From CAVXEF01 sp963827315 (GTDB lineage Bacteria > Planctomycetota > Phycisphaerae > Sedimentisphaerales > Anaerobacaceae), in NCBI GenBank assembly GCA_963827315.1, contig CAWHAL010000001.1, positions 124,001 to 188,000 of the forward strand: DNA of 64,000 nt, written 5' to 3'. Positions 1 to 7,429 of the stretch are shown here, one piece after another (positions within the stretch are counted from its first letter, which is position 1; every line of letters begins with the position of its first letter). Below the pieces are notes generated by a model that worked only from the letters and a program-made list of their open reading frames with translations, was not told the origin of the DNA and ran no database searches. A program made the position numbers and the translations under genes.

Positions 1-1
1 T

Positions 2-190
2 AGGTACCCGCTGAGCCGGTTCCTCTACGTCTGTGTGAACAAGCCCCCTCGCCAACCGCTCGGTGGCCCGGCGGCGGAGTTCTTGCGATTTCTGCTCTCG
101 CGAGATGGGCAGCAAATCGTTGCCGCTGGCGGCAACATCCCTCTCGATGCGGCGACAGTGAAGCAAGGCAGGCGCATGCTGGCGGAGTGA
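2..190 (+). CDS. PstS-like phosphate-binding protein, C-terminal fragment
   Basis: This is the 3' end of a gene that starts before the window; the 62 visible residues are open from base 2 to a TGA. The fragment contains FLYVCVNKPP, a helix (AAEFLRFLLSRDGQQIV) and a G-G-N-I-P-L ending. That is the usual C-terminus of phosphate ABC transporter substrate-binding proteins (PstS family), where 'spGQ.iv...Gy.pl' closes the second lobe. The protein would act in the periplasm, handing phosphate to PstCAB. The stretch is visibly richer in G+C than the genes to its right. The family call rests on a short segment; the orientation and reading frame are secure. Confidence 0.6.
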   Translation, partial: RYPLSRFLYVCVNKPPRQPLGGPAAEFLRFLLSRDGQQIVAAGGNIPLDAATVKQGRRMLAE

Positions 191-279
191 TCGGCCGATA
201 TGAACCTCTCACGCTCGGGGCCAAATTGGTCAGATTGCTCGTCGGCCACAATGCGGCCTCCTCGCAATGAAAAACATTT

Positions 280-1410
280 TTATTCAATGACGTGGATGTT
301 TTTGTTTTTGGACATTTGTTTTAGGATTTTAGGCCAGACGGTGGCGGAGACTTCGCCGATGTGTGCCTTTTTTAATATGAGCATAAAAGTACGGGACTGG
401 CCTATTCCGCCGCCAATACTTAAGGGGATATCGCCGTTTATGATGGCCTGGTGATACGGGAATTTCAGGAAGTCGAGCTGGCCAGCCATTTTGAGCTGAA
501 TTTTTAATGTGTCGGCGTTGACGCGGATGCCCATAGAAGTCAGTTCGTGCCGGCGTTTAGTAACGTGGTTCCAGACGAGTATGTCGCCGTTCAGGCCGTG
601 GGTGGGTTTTCCGGTCTCGGATTTGGTATCGGTTACCCAGTCATCGTAGTCAGCGGCGCGGAGCTCATGCGGGTAGCCATCCTCGAGGACCCAGCCGATT
701 CCGATGATAAAAATTGCGCCCAGCTCTTTGACAATCTTCGTCTCACGCTTCTTGCGCGGCAGGAGCGGGAAGCGGTCGAGGATTTCTTCGGCGTGGATAA
801 AAGTCAGTTCGTCAGGCATATCGGGGTATTTGTCGGTTTTTAGCTTGGGGAAGAGTTTTTGGACGTGAAGTTCTGCGCCTTTTAAGACCTTCCAGATTTT
901 TTCGACGACCTGTCGGAGGAATTTTAGGTTTCGCTGCTTAGCGGTTATCGCCAATTCCCAATCCCACTGGTCAACGTAGGCGGAGTGGTCGTGGTCGAGG
1001 AAGTAATCCTTTCTTACGGCCCGCATATCTGTTACCAATCCTTCGCCGATTTTCAAGCCGAACTGCTTTAAGGCCATTCGTTTCCACTTTGTGGCGGCCT
1101 GGACGACCTGGGCATCTATGGGGTTTTTGTCGCGGTCGTTTGAGATATGGAACTGGACTGGGGTTCGGGAGCCATCGCGGTCGAGCAGGTCATTGACACC
1201 GCTTTCAACGTCCACAATCAGAGGGACTGTTACCCGAATCAAATTAAGCTCTTTACAGAGATTTTCTTCGATGTAGTCTTTGACTGCATAGGTAGCAATC
1301 TGGGTTTCTTTGGGTGAGAGCAGGGAGTTGTAATCTTTTGGGAGGCTTTTTTCGAGCTCGGCATAATCGCCGATGCCCGGCCCAGCGAGGTCTGCTTTTT
1401 TGTCAGCCAT
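280..1410 (-). CDS. asnA: Aspartate--ammonia ligase (asparagine synthetase A)
   Basis: This cytoplasmic enzyme makes asparagine from aspartate, ammonia and ATP, giving AMP and PPi, with a class II aminoacyl-tRNA synthetase-like fold. Family motifs run in order: AATKWKR, GEGLVTDMRAVR, HSAYVDQWDWE, KELGAIFIIGIG, RAADYDDW, LNGDILVWN, SSMGIRV-like TSMGIRVNADTLK, and the closing GGGIGQSR motif 3. At 376 residues it is about 45 longer than the E. coli enzyme, mostly from an N-terminal extension and an insertion around residues 75-95. The ATG is preceded by AGGAG seven bases upstream, supporting this start. It is divergent from dapL, with a sigma70-type promoter at 1446-1473. Confidence 0.96.
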   Translation of the reverse strand: MADKKADLAGPGIGDYAELEKSLPKDYNSLLSPKETQIATYAVKDYIEENLCKELNLIRVTVPLIVDVESGVNDLLDRDGSRTPVQFHISNDRDKNPIDAQVVQAATKWKRMALKQFGLKIGEGLVTDMRAVRKDYFLDHDHSAYVDQWDWELAITAKQRNLKFLRQVVEKIWKVLKGAELHVQKLFPKLKTDKYPDMPDELTFIHAEEILDRFPLLPRKKRETKIVKELGAIFIIGIGWVLEDGYPHELRAADYDDWVTDTKSETGKPTHGLNGDILVWNHVTKRRHELTSMGIRVNADTLKIQLKMAGQLDFLKFPYHQAIINGDIPLSIGGGIGQSRTFMLILKKAHIGEVSATVWPKILKQMSKNKNIHVIE

Positions 1411-1445
1411 TTGGTTCTCCTAATTTTCCTGATAGTTTCGGCTGG

Positions 1446-1473
1446 ATTTTATGGCCGGCATCAAATATGTCAA
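1446..1473 (-). promoter_or_regulatory. Sigma70-type promoter for asnA
   Basis: Reading the minus strand, TTGACA (1473-1468) and TAAAAT (1451-1446) are separated by 16 bases. The -10 box lies 35 bases upstream of the asnA ATG. Both boxes are near consensus, and the position fits a short leader carrying the AGGAG ribosome site. Confidence 0.7.
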
Positions 1474-1484
1474 GAAAGTTTTCA

Positions 1485-1496
1485 AACCTGCAGGTT
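1485..1496. promoter_or_regulatory. 12-bp palindrome overlapping the dapL -35 box
   Basis: AACCTGCAGGTT is a perfect palindrome between the two divergent promoters. Its last two bases are the first two of the dapL -35 box, so a bound dimeric regulator would be placed to block dapL. It lies 12 bases upstream of the asnA -35 box. This is a possible operator judged only from symmetry and position. Confidence 0.35.
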
Positions 1497-1523
1497 GACG
1501 CAGTGCGAATTTGTCAATAAAAT
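1495..1523 (+). promoter_or_regulatory. Sigma70-type promoter for dapL
   Basis: TTGACG (1495-1500) and TAAAAT (1518-1523) are separated by exactly 17 bases. Transcription would start near 1530, giving a leader of about 65 bases before the dapL ATG at 1597. Confidence 0.75.
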
Positions 1524-1596
1524 ACGATTCTTTGGTCTATTCTAATTCGAGAAAATCTGAACCCAAAACCCGATTTTGTTAGAAAGACAAAAGGCT

Positions 1597-2826
1597 ATGG
1601 CGTTAATTAACGAGAATTTTCTAAAGCTTCAGGCGGGGTATCTGTTTCCGGAGGTCGGCAGGCGAGTTCGGGCATTTAAGCAAAAAAATCCCGATGCGAA
1701 GATTATCAGCTTAGGGATAGGGGATGTTACGCAGCCACTGGCGCCTGCGGTAATCAGCGCGATGAAAAAGGCTGTCGATGAGATGGCGAATGAATCGACC
1801 TTTCGCGGCTACGGGCCGGAACGCGGATACGAGTTTTTAGTCGAAGCGATTATCAAAAACGACTTTAACAGCAGAGGCGTCGAACTGGAAGCGGACGAAA
1901 TCTTTGTCAGCGACGGCGCCAAATGCGATACGGGCAATATGCAGGAAATCTTCGGAATCGACAATATCGTTGCGATGCCCGACCCTGTGTATCCGGTGTA
2001 TGTCGATACGAACGTTATGGCTGGTCGAACCGGCCCAGCGGGCCGAAACGGCCAATATGAAAAAATCGTCTATATGCCGTGCACCGCTGAGAATAACTTT
2101 ATCCCGGACATACCGAAACAAAAAGTTGATATCATTTATCTTTGCTTTCCGAATAATCCTACGGGCGCGGTAGCGAGCAAGGAAATCCTCAAGAAATGGG
2201 TAGATTTTGCCCGGCGAGTAAAGGCAGTCATTCTCTTCGATGCCGCATACGAGGCTTTTATCACCGAAAGGCAGATACCGCATTCGATTTACGAGGTCGA
2301 TGGCGCAAAGGAAGTCGCGATAGAGTTCCGGAGTTTCTCGAAGACGGCAGGTTTTACCGGAGTTCGATGTGCGTTTGCCGTTGTGCCGAAGCAGCTCAAG
2401 GCCGACACGAAGGCCGGCAAAACGGTGGAGCTTAACGGCCTGTGGCACCGACGGCACAGCACGAAATTCAACGGAGCCTCGTACATCTCACAAATGGGTG
2501 CTACAGCGGTCTATACACCCGAAGGCAAAAAACAGTGTCGGCAGATTACCGATATTTATATGGGCAACGCTGCGCTGATTCGCGAATCGCTCACAAAGCT
2601 CGGCTATAAGGTCTACGGCGGGGTCAACGCACCGTATATCTGGTTAAAGGTGCCGGATGGAACCAGCTCGTGGGAGTTTTTCGACCGGCTGCTGACAAAG
2701 GCCAACGTGGTCGGCACGCCCGGGTCGGGATTTGGGCCAGCCGGCGAAGGATACCTGCGGCTCACGGCATTTGCCAGGCCCGCCGACGTCAGAAAAGCAA
2801 TGGAACGCTTCTCGGCTCTTCCGTAA
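1597..2826 (+). CDS. dapL: LL-diaminopimelate aminotransferase
   Basis: This PLP enzyme converts tetrahydrodipicolinate directly to LL-diaminopimelate, using glutamate as amino donor, in lysine and peptidoglycan synthesis. The DapL route is characteristic of Chlamydiae, Planctomycetes, plants and some anaerobes. Family marks include LQAGYLFPEV near the N-terminus, LGIGDVTQPL, FRGYGPERGY, VSDGAKCDTGN, PDPVYPVYVDTNV, CFPNNPTGAV and the PLP-lysine segment S-F-S-K-T-A-G-F-T-G. The length (409 residues) matches the family. An in-frame TTG lies 21 bases upstream, but the ATG at 1597 is preferred because it gives the conserved N-terminus (MALINENFLKL) and follows a purine-rich AGAAAGAC. folK starts 36 bases downstream. 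Confidence 0.96.
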   Translation: MALINENFLKLQAGYLFPEVGRRVRAFKQKNPDAKIISLGIGDVTQPLAPAVISAMKKAVDEMANESTFRGYGPERGYEFLVEAIIKNDFNSRGVELEADEIFVSDGAKCDTGNMQEIFGIDNIVAMPDPVYPVYVDTNVMAGRTGPAGRNGQYEKIVYMPCTAENNFIPDIPKQKVDIIYLCFPNNPTGAVASKEILKKWVDFARRVKAVILFDAAYEAFITERQIPHSIYEVDGAKEVAIEFRSFSKTAGFTGVRCAFAVVPKQLKADTKAGKTVELNGLWHRRHSTKFNGASYISQMGATAVYTPEGKKQCRQITDIYMGNAALIRESLTKLGYKVYGGVNAPYIWLKVPDGTSSWEFFDRLLTKANVVGTPGSGFGPAGEGYLRLTAFARPADVRKAMERFSALP

Positions 2827-2862
2827 GGGATGGCCAAGTCCATTTAATCGGGGCCTGAGACA

Positions 2863-4044
2863 ATGGCAGAAGCAACGACTGCATATATCGGATTAGGCAG
2901 CAACTTAGGCGACAGACAGGAACAGATAAAGGCCGCGTTAAAAAAGCTCGGTGAAGCTGAAGGGATTGAACTTGTCCGAGTGAGCGAGGTAATCGAGACC
3001 GCCCCGCTTGCTGCGCAAGCAACCGCTGGGGCTGCGGCCAACTTGCCTTCGCGAAGCGCTTCGGCGGAGCGAGGTCAGCCGAAGTACTTAAATGCCGTGG
3101 CGGAAATAAAAACGACCCTAACTGCGGAAGATTTGCACAAAAAAATAGCGGAGATTGAAATCTCACTCGGCAGAATCCGGCAGACAAATGGTTCGACAAG
3201 CTCACCATCCCGAGCGAAGTCGAGGGAATGGTCGCCGAGAACCATCGACTTAGACCTGTTGTTGTATGACGAGAAAATTATAAATCGTCCGAATTTGACT
3301 GTGCCGCATCCACAGATGCATCTGCGGTCGTTTGTGCTGAAGGGTCTGTGCGAACTCAATGGGAAACTGGTACATCCTGTGCTGAGAAAATCGGTTGATG
3401 AGCTGGCGGCTCGGCTGAACGGAATGGATTTTGTTATCAATGGTGACTTGCCGCAGGTTGTCAGTATGGCGGGCATAATCGGCGTCGGCAAAACAACGCT
3501 GACCAAAAGATTGTCAAAATTGTTTGGGCGCAAAGCCATTTTCGAAGCCTATGATAGAAATCCGTTTTTGCCGCAGGTTTATGCAGGTAAAAATGAGCTG
3601 GCGCTGGATTCACAATTGTATTTTTTGACCAGCCGAGTCGCTCAGCTAAATAATCACAGTTTATCGGCGGGCGAAATTGTGTTCGCTGACTACGTGTTCG
3701 ATAAGGAGCTGATTTACGCAAGGCAACTACTCAATTCCGAACAACTTGCACTGTACAATAAGATTCATAAACAAATAGTTTCTAATGTTGCGGAGCCCGT
3801 TTTGGTAATATACTTAACTGATTCAGTGGAAAACTGTTTAGAGCGGATTCACAGGCGCAACCGGCCATACGAGCAGAAAATTCAGCCGGCGTTTCTGGAG
3901 ACTCTTAGCCGCGGCCACGAAAAGCTCTTCGCAGACTGGGGAAAATGCCCTGTTATCCGTCAACAGATGCCGGATTTCGACAGCGGCAAAGACGCTGACG
4001 TTGAGCACCTGGCGGAACAAATAAAAAGTTACGTCGCGGCATAA
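2863..4044 (+). CDS. folK: HPPK (FolK) fused to deoxynucleoside kinase
   Basis: This is a two-enzyme fusion. Residues 1-165 are hydroxymethyldihydropterin pyrophosphokinase of folate synthesis: AYIGLGSNLGDR at the start, then W-S-P-R-T-I-D-L-D-L-L-L-Y (residues 123-135) and VPHPQMHLRSFVL. Residues 195-393 are a deoxynucleoside kinase with P-loop GIIGVGKT (204-211), a DYVFDKELIYARQLL segment and an R-x-R-x-R-P-Y-E lid. It would phosphorylate deoxynucleosides for salvage. The HPPK part carries two unusual insertions, at about residues 51-71 and 109-122, which fall in its catalytic loops 2 and 3. The second is encoded by a dispersed 38-bp repeat. No clear Shine-Dalgarno site is visible. Both domains look otherwise intact. 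Confidence 0.88.
   Translation: MAEATTAYIGLGSNLGDRQEQIKAALKKLGEAEGIELVRVSEVIETAPLAAQATAGAAANLPSRSASAERGQPKYLNAVAEIKTTLTAEDLHKKIAEIEISLGRIRQTNGSTSSPSRAKSREWSPRTIDLDLLLYDEKIINRPNLTVPHPQMHLRSFVLKGLCELNGKLVHPVLRKSVDELAARLNGMDFVINGDLPQVVSMAGIIGVGKTTLTKRLSKLFGRKAIFEAYDRNPFLPQVYAGKNELALDSQLYFLTSRVAQLNNHSLSAGEIVFADYVFDKELIYARQLLNSEQLALYNKIHKQIVSNVAEPVLVIYLTDSVENCLERIHRRNRPYEQKIQPAFLETLSRGHEKLFADWGKCPVIRQQMPDFDSGKDADVEHLAEQIKSYVAA
3190..3227 (+). repeat. Dispersed 38-bp palindromic element, copy 1 (inside folK)
   Basis: The element starts GGTTCGACAAGCTCACC and ends GCGAAGTCGAGGGA, with partly complementary ends (TTCGAC / GTCGAG). It is in frame within folK and encodes the 13 residues from G110 to E122. 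Closely similar copies occur at 7320-7357 and, inverted, at 55354-55391; a partial copy is at 35146-35163. Confidence 0.85.
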
Positions 4045-4050
4045 TCAAAA

Positions 4051-4905
4051 ATGAAAGCTGCAAAGACAATAAAGTCAGTCAGAAAATTAGTAAAATCGGC
4101 CCGCGACAAAGGTAGTAAAATAGGCTTTGTGCCGACGATGGGTGCGCTGCATATCGGACATATCTCGCTGATTAAAAAAGCAGCGAAGGAATGCGATTTT
4201 ACTATCGTCAGCATCTTTGTAAATCCGACACAGTTTGGGCCGGGTGAGGATTTCAAGAAGTATCCGAGGCCATTTAAGAGCGATTTGGCTATATGCAGAA
4301 AGGCCAGCGTCGATGTGGTTTTTGCGCCGAGTCCACAGGAAATGTACAAAAAAGAGAACCTGACGTGGGTGAACGTGGAAAAGCTAACTGAGCCGCTTTG
4401 CGGACGCTCCCGGCCGGGACACTTTCGCGGAGTAGTAACAGTTTGCGCGAAGCTGTTTAATATCGTTACGCCGGATGTTGCGTACTTCGGCCAAAAGGAT
4501 GCACAACAGGCGATTGTGATTAAGCGAATGGTTGCAGATTTGAACATGCCGATAAAGATTGTTATCTATCCTACGGTGCGCCAAGCCGACGGACTGGCGG
4601 AAAGCAGCAGAAATAAATACCTCAGTGAGCAGCAAAAAAAAGACGCGACTTGTATTTACAAAGTGCTGAAAAAATCCGAGAGTTTAATCAGAGCCGGCAC
4701 CACAAAGAGCAAAACAATCATCGACGAAATGAAAAAGGTACTGAACCAGGTGCCGTCGATAGAAATAGAATATATAAGTATCGTTGACGCTGAGACTCTG
4801 CAGAGTATCGAGAAAATTACCGGCAGAGTCCTGACAGCGGTCGCAGTCAAAATCGGCTCCACCCGGTTAATCGACAACATTGTAGTGGACGCAGGTAAAC
4901 GATAA
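4051..4905 (+). CDS. panC: Pantothenate synthetase
   Basis: PanC condenses pantoate and beta-alanine with ATP to give pantothenate in the cytoplasm, the last step before the coenzyme A branch. The nucleotidyl-transferase signatures are present: FVPTMGALHIGHISLI (the HIGH box), SIFVNPTQFGPGEDFKKYPR, the LTEPLCGRSRPGHFRGVVTVCAKLF block, FGQKDAQQ, and the RQADGLAESSRNKYLS segment equivalent to KMSKS. Length (284) is normal. It starts six bases after the folK fusion and is followed 49 bases later by panD, which supplies its beta-alanine substrate, so the three form a cofactor operon. Confidence 0.96.
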   Translation: MKAAKTIKSVRKLVKSARDKGSKIGFVPTMGALHIGHISLIKKAAKECDFTIVSIFVNPTQFGPGEDFKKYPRPFKSDLAICRKASVDVVFAPSPQEMYKKENLTWVNVEKLTEPLCGRSRPGHFRGVVTVCAKLFNIVTPDVAYFGQKDAQQAIVIKRMVADLNMPIKIVIYPTVRQADGLAESSRNKYLSEQQKKDATCIYKVLKKSESLIRAGTTKSKTIIDEMKKVLNQVPSIEIEYISIVDAETLQSIEKITGRVLTAVAVKIGSTRLIDNIVVDAGKR

Positions 4906-4954
4906 TATATAATCGCCGCCGAGAAACCCTATATATATTCAGGGCTTGTATTAT

Positions 4955-5311
4955 ATGTTCGTGAGACTTTTGAAAAGCAAGTTGCACAACGCAACGGTAA
5001 CCGACGCAAAACTGCACTACCCCGGCAGTATCGCGATAGACGCCACACTAATGGATGCGGCCGGATTTTTGCCTTATGAGGCTGTGCTGGTGGCTGATTT
5101 GAATAACGGCAACAGAGTGGAAACATACGCTGTTCCCGCCGATGCCGATTCAGGCCAGATTGTCGTACTCGGCGCAGCGGCCAAACTAATAAGCCCCAAG
5201 GACACCGTAATCATTCTTGCTTTCGGCTATTACAGCCCCGAAGAGGCCAAAAGCGTTAAGCCGAAAGTCGTTATTCTCGACAAAAATAACAAAATTAAAG
5301 AATACGCCTAA
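4955..5311 (+). CDS. panD: Aspartate 1-decarboxylase proenzyme
   Basis: This pyruvoyl enzyme converts aspartate to beta-alanine for PanC. The protein begins MFVRLLKSKLHNATVT and carries the self-processing site Y-P-G-S with Ser25, exactly where the family cleaves to make the pyruvoyl group. The 118-residue length is standard. An in-frame TTG lies nine bases upstream, but the ATG at 4955 gives the canonical numbering (Gly24-Ser25). Residues LVADLNNGNRVETY match the conserved core, including the N-G-x-R-x-x-T-Y substrate segment. Confidence 0.96.
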   Translation: MFVRLLKSKLHNATVTDAKLHYPGSIAIDATLMDAAGFLPYEAVLVADLNNGNRVETYAVPADADSGQIVVLGAAAKLISPKDTVIILAFGYYSPEEAKSVKPKVVILDKNNKIKEYA

Positions 5312-5371
5312 GGCGTACAAGAGCGTATAGAAATAGCGATTAGAAAACCTATGTGTTAAACGTTGCACGCT

Positions 5372-6367
5372 ATGCATCCCATACTTTTTGAGATACCTTT
5401 CACGCACCTGACCGTAAAAAGCTACGGTCTGATGATGGTTATCGGTTTTCTCTCGGCGGTCTTTTTGATAAGACGCCTGAGCCGCAATATCACACCCGAC
5501 CCGCAGATGATTACCAACGCAGCACTTTACTCGCTCATCGCAGGCGTCGTTGGGGCGAGGTTGTTTTATGTAATCCATTACTTCGAAAATTTCAGAACAG
5601 ACCTGCTTTCCGTCTTCGCCATCTGGGAAGGAGGGCTTGAAGTTCTGGGCGGCGTACTCTTAGCCATTGCGGTAATCGTTGTTTATATGCACTACCACAA
5701 ACTTGCCATTCGCAAATATCTCGACATCCTGGCTATCGGGCTTATGCTGGCACTTGCGTTCGGAAGAATCGGGTGTTTTCTTAACGGCTGCTGCTTTGGA
5801 CGACCGACGAATCTGCCGTGGGGTATACGTTTTCCGTACGGCTCACACGCTTACCACAGCCAGGTTTTTCCAAATCCGAAGAGGCTTCGTGCACAGCCTC
5901 AGCTTAAGCTGCCTGACGAATTCTTCTTAGATGCTGTGGAAAAGAACGGCCTGCAGTATCAGCGGCTGAAAGAGTACGAAGAGCTGACGGATGAGCAAAA
6001 GGAAATGGTCAAAAGCGGCCCATACCGGTGTCTGCCCGTACATCCAACCCAACTGTATTCATCGGCAAACGCGGTTTTGTTATGCCTTATACTATATCTT
6101 TTCCGGCGAAGGTCGCAAAATGCCGTACGAACCGGCAAAAATGAAAAACTTTTTACAAAGCCCGGCTGTACCTTCGGCCTGATGTTCGTACTTTACGGCA
6201 TCACCAGGTTCTTTATAGAATTTGTGCGGGACGACAACCCACTTGAATTCGACGGTCTGACAGTATCACAAAATATCTGCATTATAATGATAGTCTTCGG
6301 CGCAGCTTTAATGGCCGTATTTACCAAAATGAAGCCTGACAATACTCCGATACGAAAGACAAAGTAG
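5372..6367 (+). CDS. lgt: Prolipoprotein diacylglyceryl transferase
   Basis: Lgt is an inner-membrane enzyme that transfers diacylglycerol from phosphatidylglycerol to the lipobox cysteine of prolipoproteins. Seven hydrophobic segments are apparent. The signature FGRIGCFLNGCCFGRPT, the HPTQLYSSANA segment and an R-F-F-I-E-F-V-R-D-D-N block near the C-terminus match the family. An insertion of about 55 polar residues (FPNPKRLRAQ to SGPYRCLP) extends the central periplasmic region. The ATG at 5372 is chosen over a TTG nine bases upstream. Its substrates in this window include the TPR, ankyrin and PL11-like lipoproteins, and lspA is at 41 kb. Confidence 0.94.
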   Translation: MHPILFEIPFTHLTVKSYGLMMVIGFLSAVFLIRRLSRNITPDPQMITNAALYSLIAGVVGARLFYVIHYFENFRTDLLSVFAIWEGGLEVLGGVLLAIAVIVVYMHYHKLAIRKYLDILAIGLMLALAFGRIGCFLNGCCFGRPTNLPWGIRFPYGSHAYHSQVFPNPKRLRAQPQLKLPDEFFLDAVEKNGLQYQRLKEYEELTDEQKEMVKSGPYRCLPVHPTQLYSSANAVLLCLILYLFRRRSQNAVRTGKNEKLFTKPGCTFGLMFVLYGITRFFIEFVRDDNPLEFDGLTVSQNICIIMIVFGAALMAVFTKMKPDNTPIRKTK

Positions 6368-6473
6368 AACGACGTTTCCTTTGAACATTAAGTTAAATCA
6401 GCCGATATTATATAAATGAGCGGTTTTTTCATTTTTTAGCTTAAACTTTTTACTACGCCAGAGGCGTACAAGT

Positions 6474-7343
6474 ATGGGGCTTTACGACAGAGAATACAGT
6501 CAGGAAAGGTATCAGCCCTCCTACCATTACGGGCCGCCGATGCGGATGGGTTTTCCCGGCGTCACAACGGTAACCAAGTGGCTGCTGATAATCAATGCAG
6601 GCGTGTTTCTGGCGGCAATAACCATGAAGCCACTGGGCGTCTTTATTTATGACTGGTTTCAACTGGACCCCACTACGCTGCCGCGGATGCTGCAGCTCTG
6701 GAGACTGATAACCTACCAGTTTTTGCACGGCGGCGTATGGCATGTCTTTTTCAATATGCTCGGCCTATACTTTCTTGGCCCAGCACTCGAAAGATACTGG
6801 GGCGGCAGGAAGTTTCTGATATTTTACCTTAGCTGCGGAGCGGCGGGAGGTGTGTTTTACCTTCTGCTGGTGGCTGTGGGCTTTCTGCCGGCTCTGGCAA
6901 TGGTCGGAGCATCCGGCGCGATACTCGGTATATTAGCTGCCTGCGCGATTCTGTTTCCACACATCAAATTGTTTATCTTTCCCCTGTTCTTTCCTGTATC
7001 AATCAGGACGGCGGCAATAATCTTCGGCGCTATGTATCTTTTCTATGTCGTAACAAAAGCGGCTAATGCGGGCGGTGATGCGGCGCATCTTGCGGGAATG
7101 GCGACCGGCGCCATTTATGTTCTTTCGCAATCCTGGCGGGACAGAATCAAATTCAAAATCCAAACAAGCGTACACCACAGAAAGGCAGCTAAACAGCAGA
7201 ATTTACAAGCGGAACTCGACAGGATACTGGCGAAGGTACACGAGCACGGCGTTCACAGCCTGACGTCAAAGGAAAAAAGGATACTCAAACAGGCGACCGA
7301 AGCCGAGCGAATGCGAAACGGTTCGACAAGCTCACCGTCCTGA
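6474..7343 (+). CDS. Rhomboid-family intramembrane serine protease
   Basis: This is a polytopic membrane protein with the rhomboid core: H-V-F-F-N-M-L-G-L-Y in the second helix, the catalytic G-A-S-G-A-I-L-G-I-L-A (GxSG) segment and H in GGDAAHLAGMATGAI as the partner base. Rhomboids cleave transmembrane substrates within the bilayer. The N-terminal 30 residues are cytosolic and rich in Tyr and Pro, and the C-terminal 75 residues are charged and helical. The last eight codons (NGSTSSPS then TGA) come from the 38-bp dispersed repeat, so the original C-terminus was probably different. It stands alone, followed by a convergent gene. Confidence 0.9.
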   Translation: MGLYDREYSQERYQPSYHYGPPMRMGFPGVTTVTKWLLIINAGVFLAAITMKPLGVFIYDWFQLDPTTLPRMLQLWRLITYQFLHGGVWHVFFNMLGLYFLGPALERYWGGRKFLIFYLSCGAAGGVFYLLLVAVGFLPALAMVGASGAILGILAACAILFPHIKLFIFPLFFPVSIRTAAIIFGAMYLFYVVTKAANAGGDAAHLAGMATGAIYVLSQSWRDRIKFKIQTSVHHRKAAKQQNLQAELDRILAKVHEHGVHSLTSKEKRILKQATEAERMRNGSTSSPS

Positions 7344-7357
7344 GCAAAGTCGAAGGA
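7320..7357 (+). repeat. Dispersed 38-bp palindromic element, copy 2 (rhomboid 3' end)
   Basis: GGTTCGACAAGCTCACCGTCC followed by TGAGCAAAGTCGAAGGA. It is near-identical to the copy in folK and read in the same frame (N-G-S-T-S-S-P-S). Here it supplies a TGA that ends the rhomboid gene. Confidence 0.85.
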
Positions 7358-7400
7358 CAAATTATAAGGAAACCTGCAGAGGCAGAAATCCAGCCTGCGG

Positions 7401-7416
7401 TCCCGATAAATCGGGA
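7401..7416. repeat. 16-bp palindrome TCCCGATAAATCGGGA
   Basis: This near-perfect inverted repeat lies 13 bases beyond the stop of the minus-strand gene at 7430. A second copy with one base different lies at 58254-58269, five bases beyond the EF-G paralogue stop. Both could form a 3' hairpin, but neither is followed by a long U-tract. Confidence 0.6.
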
Positions 7417-7429
7417 TTGAAACAGCTGG

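Noticed and set aside
25..267. A minus-strand 80-residue frame
   Set aside because: It lies opposite the PstS fragment, with no family features, and is explained as its shadow.
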